A DNA stretch of 64,000 nucleotides from positions 1 through 64,000 of the forward strand of contig NZ_BMGC01000012.1 of assembly GCF_014639795.1 (NCBI RefSeq). The letters run 5' to 3'. Numbering within the stretch: the first letter of the stretch is position 1; each line of letters opens with the position of its first letter. Below are positions 45,033 through 53,488 of the stretch, in pieces. The notes below the pieces were generated by a model. That model made no database searches. It had not been told where the DNA came from and saw only the letters and a list, made by a program, of their open reading frames with translations. The stretch is from Gordonia jinhuaensis. GTDB lineage: Bacteria; Actinomycetota; Actinomycetes; Mycobacteriales; Mycobacteriaceae. The translations under genes and the position numbers were made by a program.

Positions 45033-46541
45033 TCACAGGGGCCAAACGTGAACCGGTTCACCCTCGTGCATCAGCTCGATGTAGTCGCGCAACATTCCCG
45101 AGAGTGCGGCCTCGCGGCTGGCACCGGCGTCCTCACGCGCGGCGACACTGCGTCGTTGCCACACGGCGCCGGTCTGGCGGGTGAGGCTTCGTCCCTCGAT
45201 CACCGACAGGTAGCGCGAGATGACCTTGTCGGCGACACCGAACGACCGTAAGCCCTTCTCCGCCACCGGCAGAAGCTTGCGCAGAACCAGTTCGTCGGGC
45301 CGCACCCAACCGGTGTCAGGCCAATAGAGCCGTCCGTCGAGTCCTGACCGGGCGCCGAGCTGAAGGTTCTCGGCCGCGGCGTCGAAGGACATACGTGACC
45401 AGAGCGGACGATCGTCCTCGACCAGTCCGCGCACCAGACCGTAGTAGAACGCCGCATTGGCCATCACGTCGATCACGGTCGGACCGGCGGGCAGCACGCG
45501 GTTCTCCACACGAAGATGTGCCTGACCGTCGACCACTTCGTAGATCGGGCGATTCCAGCGGTAGATGGTCCCGTTGTGCAGGCGTAGCTCCTCCAGTTCG
45601 GGGATCTCGCCCCGGTCGAGCTCGTCCAGCGGGTCGACGTCGGTGGTGACCGGCAACAGTGCGGGGAAGTACCGGGTGTTCTCCTCGAAGAGATCGAAGA
45701 TCGTCGTGATCCAGCGTTCGCCGAACCATACCCGCGGCCGCACTCCCTGATTCTTCAGTTCCACCGGACGGGTGTCGGTGGCCTGCTCGAACACCGGAAT
45801 CCGACTCTCATGCCACAGTGCCTTGCCGTCGAGGAACGGTGAATTGGCGGCCAGTGCCGCCTGCACACCCGCGATGGACTGTGCGGCATTCCAATAGTCG
45901 GCGAAATCCTCCGGCGCGACGCGCAGATGCAGCTGTAGGGACGTGCACGCGGCCTCCGGGAGTATCGAGTCGGTGGTCACATGCAGCCGGTCGGCGACCA
46001 GGTGGTCCTCGAGTGCCACCCCGTCGATATCGAGTTCGATGTCCTCACCGCGCTGGGCGAAGATCTGCCGGTTCAACAGATCATATCGATCGTTCGACGA
46101 GATCCATTGGTGCCGAAGATGTTCCATTCGCAGTGTGGGTAGCATGCCCACCATCACCAGATGATTGTCGGTCGCCGCGGCACGCTTCTCGGCACGGTTG
46201 AGCGAGGCGCGTAACCCTTGTTCGAGCGACATGGTGCCCTCGCGGACGAACGGTCGGGGCGAGACATTGATCTCGACGTTGAACTGACCCAACTCGGTCT
46301 GGTAGTCGGGATCGGCGATGGCGTCGAGGACCGAGGCGTTGGTCATCGCCGGATTCGCGGCGCGATCGACGAGGTTGAGTTCGACCTCCATGCCGAGCAG
46401 GGGTTCGGGGGGAGCCCCGTGATCGGTGAACAGTTCGCGGTTGAGCATCCGGGCGATCGCCTCGGTGCCCTTGCCCACCTGTTCGCGGAACCGGCGTCGG
46501 TCCTCTCGGGTGAACTCACGGCTGCTCACGTCGGTACCCAT
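45033..46541 (-). CDS. Glutamate-cysteine ligase family protein
   Basis: A 502-residue protein with LLGMEVELNLVD, QTELGQFNVEINVSPRP and LRVENRVLPAGPTVIDVMAN, placing it in the GCS2-like carboxylate-amine ligase superfamily (COG2170 type). Such enzymes join glutamate to cysteine or to other amines using ATP. It is longer than, and differs in layout from, the ergothioneine enzyme EgtA, and no other egt genes are nearby, so no symbol is given. The ATG at 46541 opens MGTDVSSREFTREDRRRF. It is divergent from the ArsR regulator. Confidence 0.7.
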   Translation of the reverse strand: MGTDVSSREFTREDRRRFREQVGKGTEAIARMLNRELFTDHGAPPEPLLGMEVELNLVDRAANPAMTNASVLDAIADPDYQTELGQFNVEINVSPRPFVREGTMSLEQGLRASLNRAEKRAAATDNHLVMVGMLPTLRMEHLRHQWISSNDRYDLLNRQIFAQRGEDIELDIDGVALEDHLVADRLHVTTDSILPEAACTSLQLHLRVAPEDFADYWNAAQSIAGVQAALAANSPFLDGKALWHESRIPVFEQATDTRPVELKNQGVRPRVWFGERWITTIFDLFEENTRYFPALLPVTTDVDPLDELDRGEIPELEELRLHNGTIYRWNRPIYEVVDGQAHLRVENRVLPAGPTVIDVMANAAFYYGLVRGLVEDDRPLWSRMSFDAAAENLQLGARSGLDGRLYWPDTGWVRPDELVLRKLLPVAEKGLRSFGVADKVISRYLSVIEGRSLTRQTGAVWQRRSVAAREDAGASREAALSGMLRDYIELMHEGEPVHVWPL

Positions 46542-46649
46542 CGCCTCATGCTAGAGACGCCAGGCGCTTGTCGCGGCCGAAACCCGGCCCCGACGACCTC
46601 CACTGCGACCTCCACTGCGACCCTGGCGCCAGCGTGTGCCATTGTTTAC

Positions 46650-46671
46650 TATCTGCGTATGAATGCAGGTA
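46650..46671. promoter_or_regulatory. Candidate ArsR/SmtB operator overlapping the regulator start codon
   Basis: TATCTGC (46650-46656) and GCAGGTA (46665-46671) form a dyad with 6 of 7 matching pairs and an 8-base spacer that contains the ATG of the ArsR gene. The half-site resembles those of SmtB/NmtR-type metal sensors as I recall them. It would allow autorepression until metal binds. Confidence 0.5.
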
Positions 46672-47081
46672 ATGAGACCGGGGGCGACCGTCCTCGCGAG
46701 CTCGACGCCGACGAACTGAGTCTGGTGGTCGAGGCATTCCGCATGCTGTCCGATGCCACCCGCGTGCAGATCCTGTGGCGGCTGATCGATCGCGAACTGT
46801 CCGTCGGCGAGCTCACCGCGGAACTGGCCAAGCCGGGACCCGCGGTGAGTCAGCATCTGGCGAAACTGCGTATGGCGCGACTCGTGGCGACCAGACGCGT
46901 TGGCACGCAGGTCTTCTACCGACTCGAAAACGACCATGTGCGCGCGCTGATCGCTGACGCCGTCTACAACGCCGAACACATCGGTTTCGGTGTGCCCCCG
47001 CATCACCGCGGCACCCGGTCCGTGCCGGAAGTCCCTGATCTGCAACGGCATCGAGGTGACCGACGTGACCGATCGCAGTGA
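46659..47081 (+). CDS. ArsR/SmtB-family metal-responsive repressor
   Basis: A 140-residue winged-helix protein: AFRMLSDATRVQILWRLIDRELSVGELTAELAKPGPAVSQHLAKLRMARLV contains the recognition helix, and RRVGTQVFYRLENDHVRAL the wing. The C-terminal DHVRAL...AEHIGF segment and the later HHRG provide histidines and acidic residues at the usual alpha-5 metal site, so nickel, cobalt or zinc is likely. The ATG at 46659 lies within a dyad. It is followed after 1 base by the metal efflux pump, so repressor and pump form one operon. Confidence 0.8.
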   Translation: MNAGNETGGDRPRELDADELSLVVEAFRMLSDATRVQILWRLIDRELSVGELTAELAKPGPAVSQHLAKLRMARLVATRRVGTQVFYRLENDHVRALIADAVYNAEHIGFGVPPHHRGTRSVPEVPDLQRHRGDRRDRSQ

Positions 47082-47082
47082 C

Positions 47083-48225
47083 ATGACCGAGGGGGACTCG
47101 ACCGGCGATCGCGTGCACTCGCACCATGACCATGACCATGACCATGCTCACCACGAGCACGGTCACACGTGTGACGACCACTCTCACGGCCATCACTCGC
47201 ATGAGCACCATGTTCACGAGCACAGTGGTCGCCGGAGAGGATTCGCCCACGCCATCAGCCACGCGCTGACACCGCACAGCCACGATGCAGCCGACAGTGT
47301 CGATGACGAACTCGCCACGAGCGCGGAGGGGATCCGTGCGGTCGCGATCTCGCTGGTGATCCTCGGTGTCACCGCGGCGATCCAGCTCGCCATCGCACTG
47401 GGATCGAGTTCTGTTGCACTGTTTGCCGATACGATTCACAACTTCTCTGATGCATTGACCGCGGTGCCACTGTGGGCGGCATTCGCACTCGGCCGCCGGG
47501 GGGCTACCTCGCGGTTCACCTACGGGCTCGGGCGCACCGAAGATCTCGCCGGTCTGATGGTCCTCGCTGCGATCGCCGCGTCGGCGGTGTTCGCGGGCAT
47601 CGAGGCGGTGCACCGCCTCGTCGAGCCGCGGGAGGTGACGCATCTGGGCTGGGTCGCCGCGGCGGGTGTGATCGGATTCATGGGCAACGAGGTGGTCGCC
47701 GGCTATCGGATCCGGGTCGGCAGGCGCATCGGGTCGGCGGCACTCGTCGCCGACGGACTGCACGCCCGCACCGACGGGATGACGTCGCTGGCCGTGGTCG
47801 CCGGTGCGGTGCTCGTCGCCGTAGGCCTACCGCTGGCCGATCCGATCATCGGTCTGCTGATCGCGATCACGATCCTGGTGGTCCTGGTGTCTGCCGCCCG
47901 TGACGTTCTCACCAGGTTGCTCGACGGCGTCGACCCGGCCGTGGTCGACCGAGCGCGTGAAGTCCTGGATCTCGACGCCGACGTCCGCGGCGTGCGGTCG
48001 CTGCGGATGCGCTGGATCGGTCATCGCCTGCACGCCGAGGCCGACCTCGACGTGGAACCGACGCTGTCGCTGCAGCGCGCCCATGCGGTCGCGCACCGCG
48101 CCGAACGACGCCTGCGTGAGGTCACCCCGAGACTCGCCGAGGCGACCGTGCACGCCTATCCCGCACATACGCCCGCTTCCGCGCACGACCATCCCCAGGT
48201 CGGAGCGGGCGGCGTGGATGTTTGA
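47083..48225 (+). CDS. CDF-family heavy-metal efflux protein with a His-rich N-terminus
   Basis: A 380-residue cation diffusion facilitator. Residues 12-47 contain 19 histidines, a probable metal-buffering tail. Six helices follow, with the metal site signature ALFADTIHNFSDAL (helix II) and LVADGLHARTDGMTSLA (helix V), then a cytoplasmic C-terminal domain. It exports divalent metal, probably Co, Ni or Zn, in exchange for protons. The ATG at 47083 comes right after the ArsR stop; upstream in-frame GTGs are possible. Confidence 0.88.
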   Translation: MTEGDSTGDRVHSHHDHDHDHAHHEHGHTCDDHSHGHHSHEHHVHEHSGRRRGFAHAISHALTPHSHDAADSVDDELATSAEGIRAVAISLVILGVTAAIQLAIALGSSSVALFADTIHNFSDALTAVPLWAAFALGRRGATSRFTYGLGRTEDLAGLMVLAAIAASAVFAGIEAVHRLVEPREVTHLGWVAAAGVIGFMGNEVVAGYRIRVGRRIGSAALVADGLHARTDGMTSLAVVAGAVLVAVGLPLADPIIGLLIAITILVVLVSAARDVLTRLLDGVDPAVVDRAREVLDLDADVRGVRSLRMRWIGHRLHAEADLDVEPTLSLQRAHAVAHRAERRLREVTPRLAEATVHAYPAHTPASAHDHPQVGAGGVDV

Positions 48226-48233
48226 ATCGGGTC

Positions 48234-48638
48234 GTGCCGTCCCGTAAACCCGTCGATCCCGCCCAGATGCGCGCTGCCGTGGTCGGCGCTGCCGAGTGGT
48301 TGCGCGCCGCCGATGACGAGGACGTGAGCGCGCCGGGACGAACCGAACTCGCCTCGGCGGTACGGGGGAGCGCCAGGACGCTCGCGGAGGTGGCGCCGGG
48401 ATCGTCGGTGGAGGTGCGGGTGCCGCCATATGTGGCGGTGCAGTGCATCGAGGGACCCCGCCACACCCGTGGCACGCCGCCCAACGTGGTCGAGACCGAT
48501 CCGCGAACGTGGTTGCGGCTGGTCACCGGGCTGATCGACCTCGACACCGCCATTACCGAGGGCCTGGTGAGCGCGTCGGGGAGTAGGGCACGCGACATCG
48601 CGGGCTGGCTGCCGCTCATCCGGCTGCCCAGAACGTGA
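48234..48638 (+). CDS. Sterol carrier (SCP2-like) family protein next to purF
   Basis: A 134-residue protein (MRAAVVGAAEWLRAADDED, SVEVRVPPYVAVQCIEGPRHTRGTPPNVVETDPRTWLRL) that matches the short sterol-carrier-like family found just before purF in mycobacteria (position of Rv0807). GTG at 48234 is used; a TTG at 48222 is in frame. The function is unknown, and the conserved pairing with purF suggests a role in the same regulatory unit only. Confidence 0.7.
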   Translation: MPSRKPVDPAQMRAAVVGAAEWLRAADDEDVSAPGRTELASAVRGSARTLAEVAPGSSVEVRVPPYVAVQCIEGPRHTRGTPPNVVETDPRTWLRLVTGLIDLDTAITEGLVSASGSRARDIAGWLPLIRLPRT

Positions 48639-48722
48639 TCTATCTAACAATCGGCCGCGGCCAGGCCAAGCGGAATTTCCTCCGCCACACCGACTGTTGA
48701 GATCTGGTGTGCCGTGGCAGGT

Positions 48723-48738
48723 GAACACGCCCGTGTTC
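48723..48738. promoter_or_regulatory. 16-bp perfect palindrome upstream of purF
   Basis: GAACACG (48723-48729) and CGTGTTC (48732-48738) around CC, about 80 bp before the purF start. Possible operator; no matching site is seen before purL or purM. Confidence 0.4.
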
Positions 48739-48814
48739 GTAGATTGGCCTACAGCACGTCCGCAACCGTAAAGTCGGGGGTAACTCCATGCCCGGCCCAC
48801 CCAGGGAGCCTCAC

Positions 48815-50446
48815 GTGACCGAGCTGTCCATCCACAGCAAGAATCTGCTCACAGGTGCTCCTTCTGCACCCTCATGTGGATCGGGGGCCTGCTCGTCCGG
48901 CTCCATGTCCTCGAGTTTCGGGGCCGACGAGATCCCCGCCGAGAACGAGCCGCGTGAGGAATGCGGCGTCTTCGGCGTGTGGGCGCCCGGCGAAGAGGTC
49001 GCCAAGCTCAGCTACTACGGGCTCTACGCACTGCAGCATCGCGGCCAGGAAGCCGCTGGCATCGCCGTCGGCGACGGCAGTCAGGTGCTGGTGTTCAAGG
49101 ACCTCGGTCTGGTGAGCCAGGTGTTCGACGAGCAGACCCTCGGTGCGATGCAGGGGCACGTCGCGATCGGCCACTGCCGCTACTCGACCACCGGCTCGAC
49201 CACCTGGGAGAACTCGCAGCCGATCTTCCGCACCACCTCGGCGGGGACCGGTGTCGCACTCGGCCACAACGGCAATCTCGTGAACACCGCCGACCTCGCC
49301 TCCGAGGCGCGTCAGCTCGGCCTGATGGCAGGCTCGGCGACGTCGGATTCGGATGTGGTGGGAGCGCTGCTGGCGCATCGCGCCGCCGACACCACACTCG
49401 AGCAGGCGGCGATGGAGTTGCTCCCCACGTTGCGTGGCGCCTTCTGTCTGACCTTCATGGACGAGCACACCCTCTACGCCGCGCGTGACCCGCACGGCGT
49501 ACGACCGCTGTCGCTGGGCCGCCTCGACCGCGGCTGGGTGGTCGCCTCGGAGACTGCGGCATTCGACATCGTCGGCGCCTCCTTCGTCCGCGACATCGAA
49601 CCCGGCGAACTGCTGGCGATCGACGCCGACGGCGTGCGAAGCAGCCGTTTCGCCCCGGCCACGCCCAAGGGCTGTGTGTTCGAATACGTCTACCTCGCCC
49701 GCCCCGACAGCGTCATCAACGGCCGTTCGGTGCACTCGGCGCGAGTCGACATCGGACGCCGCCTCGCCCGCGAGTACCCCGCCGACGGCGACCTGGTGAT
49801 CCCGGTGCCCGAGTCGGGCACTCCCGCCGCGATCGGGTACGCGCAGGAATCGGGAATCCCCTACGGCCAGGGCCTGATGAAGAACGCCTATGTGGGCCGC
49901 ACGTTCATCGAACCGTCGCAGACCATCCGCCAGTTGGGCATCCGACTCAAGCTCAACCCGCTGCGAGAGGTCATTCGCGGCAAACGCCTTGTGGTGGTGG
50001 ACGATTCGATCGTCCGCGGCAACACTCAGCGTGCGCTGATCCGCATGCTGCGTGAAGCCGGCGCCGCCGAGGTGCATGTGCGTATCGCATCGTCGCCGGT
50101 GCGCTGGCCATGTTTCTACGGCATCGATTTCGCCTCGCCCGCCGAACTGATCGCCAACGGCATGGAGTCCGAGGAGCACATGGTTGACGGTGTTCGGCAG
50201 GCCATCGGCGCGGACTCCCTCGGGTACATCAGCATCGACGAGATGATCGCGGCCACCGAGCAGCCGGCCGAATCGCTGTGTGCGGCATGCTTCAACGGCG
50301 AGTACCCCATCGAGCTCCCGCAGGAGACCTCGATGGGCAAGGCGGTACTCGAGACCATGCTGAAGAACGCCGCGGGGTCGGAGTCGGTGCTGGTGGAGAC
50401 CCTCGCCGAGGCCGACGACAACGTGAGTGCCCTGCGCCGCCCCTGA
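48815..50446 (+). CDS. purF: Amidophosphoribosyltransferase
   Basis: Catalyses the first committed step of purine synthesis, PRPP plus glutamine to phosphoribosylamine. The N-terminal glutaminase has its nucleophile at Cys50 (REECGVFGVW), exposed after removal of a propeptide; the C-terminal phosphoribosyltransferase domain has the PRPP loop VVVDDSIVRGNT. Later cysteines (SLCAACFNGEYP) fit the Fe-S cluster ligands of this type. GTG 48815 was chosen because AGGGAG lies eight bases upstream; the in-frame ATG at 48788 would add nine residues. A peptide transporter operon separates it from purM. Confidence 0.95.
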   Translation: MTELSIHSKNLLTGAPSAPSCGSGACSSGSMSSSFGADEIPAENEPREECGVFGVWAPGEEVAKLSYYGLYALQHRGQEAAGIAVGDGSQVLVFKDLGLVSQVFDEQTLGAMQGHVAIGHCRYSTTGSTTWENSQPIFRTTSAGTGVALGHNGNLVNTADLASEARQLGLMAGSATSDSDVVGALLAHRAADTTLEQAAMELLPTLRGAFCLTFMDEHTLYAARDPHGVRPLSLGRLDRGWVVASETAAFDIVGASFVRDIEPGELLAIDADGVRSSRFAPATPKGCVFEYVYLARPDSVINGRSVHSARVDIGRRLAREYPADGDLVIPVPESGTPAAIGYAQESGIPYGQGLMKNAYVGRTFIEPSQTIRQLGIRLKLNPLREVIRGKRLVVVDDSIVRGNTQRALIRMLREAGAAEVHVRIASSPVRWPCFYGIDFASPAELIANGMESEEHMVDGVRQAIGADSLGYISIDEMIAATEQPAESLCAACFNGEYPIELPQETSMGKAVLETMLKNAAGSESVLVETLAEADDNVSALRRP

Positions 50447-50461
50447 ATCCGATTTCTCGCG

Positions 50462-50500
50462 CTGCACCCCCTCACCAGCTTCTGTGGTGCGGGGGTGCAG
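50462..50500 (+). terminator. Hairpin terminator after purF
   Basis: CTGCACCCCC (50462-50471) pairs perfectly with GGGGGTGCAG (50491-50500), extended inside by CACCA/TGGTG, starting 16 bases past the purF stop. A GCGTCTTC tail replaces a clean T-run. The rest of the 274-bp gap to 50720 holds two GTGAAACAG repeats (50573-50581 and 50603-50611), a possible regulator site, and no gene that I can support. Confidence 0.7.
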
Positions 50501-50720
50501 GCGTCTTCGCTGGTCGCACAATCTGATCCGGCTGATCTGCCAGGCGCTTTCGAATCGTCGCGTCCGTGGTTTGTGAAACAGAATTTCGCGACTGTAATGC
50601 GCGTGAAACAGTTGTTCGGTAGCGTCGCTCCCCGTGCCGATCGCCGCGGTCCGTGTGCTCACGTGTCGCGGGATCCTCGAGGCAATGGACTGTCATTGAC
50701 AGGTAGGGGGAGAGGAACCT

Positions 50721-52319
50721 GTGAACCACAAGATCACGCGCGTGGCGCGTGCCGCGACATTCACCGCGGCCGCTGCAACGGCGGCCACCCTGGTACTGGC
50801 CGGCTGTGGGTCGGGGCGCACCGACAGCAGTTCCGGTGGATCGTCGACCGTGACGATCGGCACCACCGACCAGATTTACGCGCTCGATCCCGCCGGCTCC
50901 TACGACAACGGCTCGCTGGCCGTGATGAAGAACGTCTACCCGTTCCTCATGGATTTCGAAACCGGCAGTGGTGAGCTGAAACCGTCTGCGGCACAGAAGT
51001 GTTCCTACACCTCGGAGATGGTCTACTCGTGCACTCTCAAGTCGGGTCTGACCTTTGCCAACGGTGATCCGCTCACCGCGCAGAGCGTCAAGTTCAGCTT
51101 CGATCGGATGCTCAAGATCAACGATCCCAACGGCCCGGCGTCGCTGCTGACGAATCTCGACCACACCGACGCGCCCGACGCCACCACGGTGAATTTCACG
51201 CTCAAGGCGCCGCACGACCAGACCTTCCCGCAATTGCTCGCCACCAACGTCGGTCCGATCGTCGACGAGAAGGTGTTCCCGGCCGACAAGGTCCTCGACG
51301 ACAACACGATCGTGTCGAAGAAGCCGTTCGCCGGGCAGTACGAGATCACCAGCTACCAGAAGAATCAGTTGGTGGAGTACAAGGCATTCGACAAATACGA
51401 CGGTCTGCTCGGCAAGCCCAAGACCGACACGATCCGGATGAAGTACTACGCGCAGCCCACCAACCTCAAGCTCGACATCCAACAGAAGCAGATCGATCTC
51501 GCCTGGCGATCGTTGACGCCCACCGATGTCGATGCGCTGCGTAAGGATTCGGGACTGACGGTGCATGACGGACCCGGTGGTGAACTGCGCTACCTGGTGT
51601 TCAACCTGAACTCGATGCCCGGCAACTCACCTGAACAGAAGCTCGCTGTGCGCAAGGCGATCGCCTCGTCGATCGACCGCCAGGCGATCGCCGAGCAGGT
51701 GTACCAGAACACCTACACCCCGGCCTACTCGATGGTCGCCGGTGGACTCCCCGGCACCGACGACTCGTACAAGATGTATCCGCTCGACAAGTCGGCCGCG
51801 GCAAGATTCCTCTCCGATGCCGGTGTGAAAGCCCCTGTGGCGCTGAATATCTGGTACAACCCGGATCACTACGGGTCGAGCTCTGCTGATGAGTACGCGA
51901 AAATCAAGTCGCAGCTGGAGTCGACGGGCCTGTTCACCGTCACCCTCAACTCGGCGAACTGGGAGACCTACAACAAGGAGCGGGTCAAGGACACCTACCC
52001 GATCTATCAGCTCGGCTGGTTCCCTGATTTCCCTGATGCCGACAACTATCTGACGCCGATGCTCGACGAGGGTAACTTCCTGCAGTCGCACTTCTCCGAC
52101 CCGGGCATCACCCGCCTGCTCGAAGCCGAACGCGGCGAACAGGATCCCGCCAAGCGTCAGCAGATCGAGGTGCAGATCCAGCAGGATGTCGCGCAGAACT
52201 TCATTCCGACCCTGCCGCTGCTCGAGGGCAAGCAGATCGCGGTGGGTGTGAAGAACCTCGACGGCGTCACGCTCGACAAGTCCTTCATGATGCGGTTCGG
52301 CACGCTCTCCAAGAGCTGA
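50721..52319 (+). CDS. Peptide ABC transporter substrate-binding lipoprotein (family 5)
   Basis: A 532-residue SBP_bac_5 (DppA/OppA-type) binding protein. The lipobox TLVLAGC puts the lipidated cysteine at residue 29. Typical features include YPFLMDFETGSGELKPSAAQ, VKFSFDRML and, near the C-terminus, YQLGWFPDFPDADNYLTPML. It should capture short peptides or similar solutes and deliver them to the permeases and ATPase downstream. GTG start preceded by GGGGGAGAGG. First gene of a four-gene operon inserted between purF and purM. Confidence 0.88.
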   Translation: MNHKITRVARAATFTAAAATAATLVLAGCGSGRTDSSSGGSSTVTIGTTDQIYALDPAGSYDNGSLAVMKNVYPFLMDFETGSGELKPSAAQKCSYTSEMVYSCTLKSGLTFANGDPLTAQSVKFSFDRMLKINDPNGPASLLTNLDHTDAPDATTVNFTLKAPHDQTFPQLLATNVGPIVDEKVFPADKVLDDNTIVSKKPFAGQYEITSYQKNQLVEYKAFDKYDGLLGKPKTDTIRMKYYAQPTNLKLDIQQKQIDLAWRSLTPTDVDALRKDSGLTVHDGPGGELRYLVFNLNSMPGNSPEQKLAVRKAIASSIDRQAIAEQVYQNTYTPAYSMVAGGLPGTDDSYKMYPLDKSAAARFLSDAGVKAPVALNIWYNPDHYGSSSADEYAKIKSQLESTGLFTVTLNSANWETYNKERVKDTYPIYQLGWFPDFPDADNYLTPMLDEGNFLQSHFSDPGITRLLEAERGEQDPAKRQQIEVQIQQDVAQNFIPTLPLLEGKQIAVGVKNLDGVTLDKSFMMRFGTLSKS

Positions 52320-52374
52320 AGCACGCATCAGTGAAGGCCGGAAAGTATGAGCCAGTGAGGAACTCGGTTCGGCA

Positions 52375-53478
52375 ATGACACAGTCACTCGCAGAGCAGGA
52401 GACGCCGGTCGCGTCGGCGACCGCCCCGGGATCCCCGGGGCGGTTCGCCTCGCGGCGAGCGGCACTGGCGCGGTATCTGGCGATCCGGCTGGTACTGATC
52501 ATCCCCACCATCTGGATCCTGGTGACGGTGGTGTTCTTCGTGATGCGCATTGCCGGCGACCCGATCTCGGCGAAGCTCGGCGGTATCCTGCCGCCCGCCG
52601 AGATCGCGGCCCGGCGGCATGCCGCGGGACTCGACAAGCCGATTCTCGTGCAGTACTGGAATTACCTCTCGGGGCTGGTGACCGGCGATCTCGGTCGGGC
52701 CAGCGCCGACGGCGAACAGATCAGCCATGTGATCCTCACCTACGGGGCCGCCACCCTCGAGTTGGTGTTCTGGTCGTTGATCGTGGCCTTCGCGGTGGGA
52801 ATACCGTTGGGGCGCTTCGCGGCCACCCATCGCGATCACCTCTCCGATGTCACCCTGCGCGTTGCGGCGATCCTGTTCTACGCCGCGCCCGTGTTCTTCG
52901 TCGGCATCATCTTCAAGCTGGTCTTCGGCGCGAAACTGGGCTGGCTGCCCGCGAGTGGACGTGCGAATGTGTCGACGGAACTCGATCTGCAGAACGTGTC
53001 GCCGAAGACCAACATCTATCTGATCGACGCGATCCTCTACGGCGATCCGCACGACATCCTCGACGTGCTGTCGCATGCGGTGCTGCCCGCGCTGGCGCTG
53101 GGCTTGATGACCGCGGGTGTGTTCCTGCGACTCGTGCGGGTGAACCTGTCGCAGTCGATGCAGTCGGGGTATGTGGAAGCCGCACGTGCGCGAGGCCTCA
53201 CCGAGCGACAGGTGGTGGGGCGCCACGCATTCCGCAATTCGATGGTTCCGGTGGTCACCGTCATCGGCATGCAGATCGCGATGATGCTGGGCGGCGCTGT
53301 GCTCACCGAGACGACCTTCGAGTGGAAGGGGCTCGGCTATCAGCTCGCCAGATACCTCCAGGACAGCGACTACATCGCGGTGCAGGGCATCGTCGCGTTC
53401 ATCGCCGTGGTGATCGCCGTCATCAGCTTCATCATCGACGCCGTGGTTGCACTGATCGACCCGCGAATCCGCTTCTAG
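52375..53478 (+). CDS. Peptide ABC transporter permease (DppB-type)
   Basis: A 367-residue inner-membrane permease with an N-terminal cytoplasmic leader of about 35 residues, then six helices. The binding-protein-dependent transport signature is EAARARGLTERQVVGRHAFRNSMVPV, with ALGLMTAGVFLRLVR before it. It pairs with the next permease. About 55 bases follow the binding protein stop. Confidence 0.86.
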   Translation: MTQSLAEQETPVASATAPGSPGRFASRRAALARYLAIRLVLIIPTIWILVTVVFFVMRIAGDPISAKLGGILPPAEIAARRHAAGLDKPILVQYWNYLSGLVTGDLGRASADGEQISHVILTYGAATLELVFWSLIVAFAVGIPLGRFAATHRDHLSDVTLRVAAILFYAAPVFFVGIIFKLVFGAKLGWLPASGRANVSTELDLQNVSPKTNIYLIDAILYGDPHDILDVLSHAVLPALALGLMTAGVFLRLVRVNLSQSMQSGYVEAARARGLTERQVVGRHAFRNSMVPVVTVIGMQIAMMLGGAVLTETTFEWKGLGYQLARYLQDSDYIAVQGIVAFIAVVIAVISFIIDAVVALIDPRIRF

Positions 53479-53488
53479 GAGAAGCCCT

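Noticed and set aside
45033-46541. EgtA (ergothioneine glutamate-cysteine ligase)
   Set aside because: Length and motif order fit the COG2170-type family better, and egtB-E are not adjacent.
48723-48738. LexA/SOS box before purF
   Set aside because: The half-sites GAAC and GTTC are eight bases apart, not four as in the actinobacterial SOS box.
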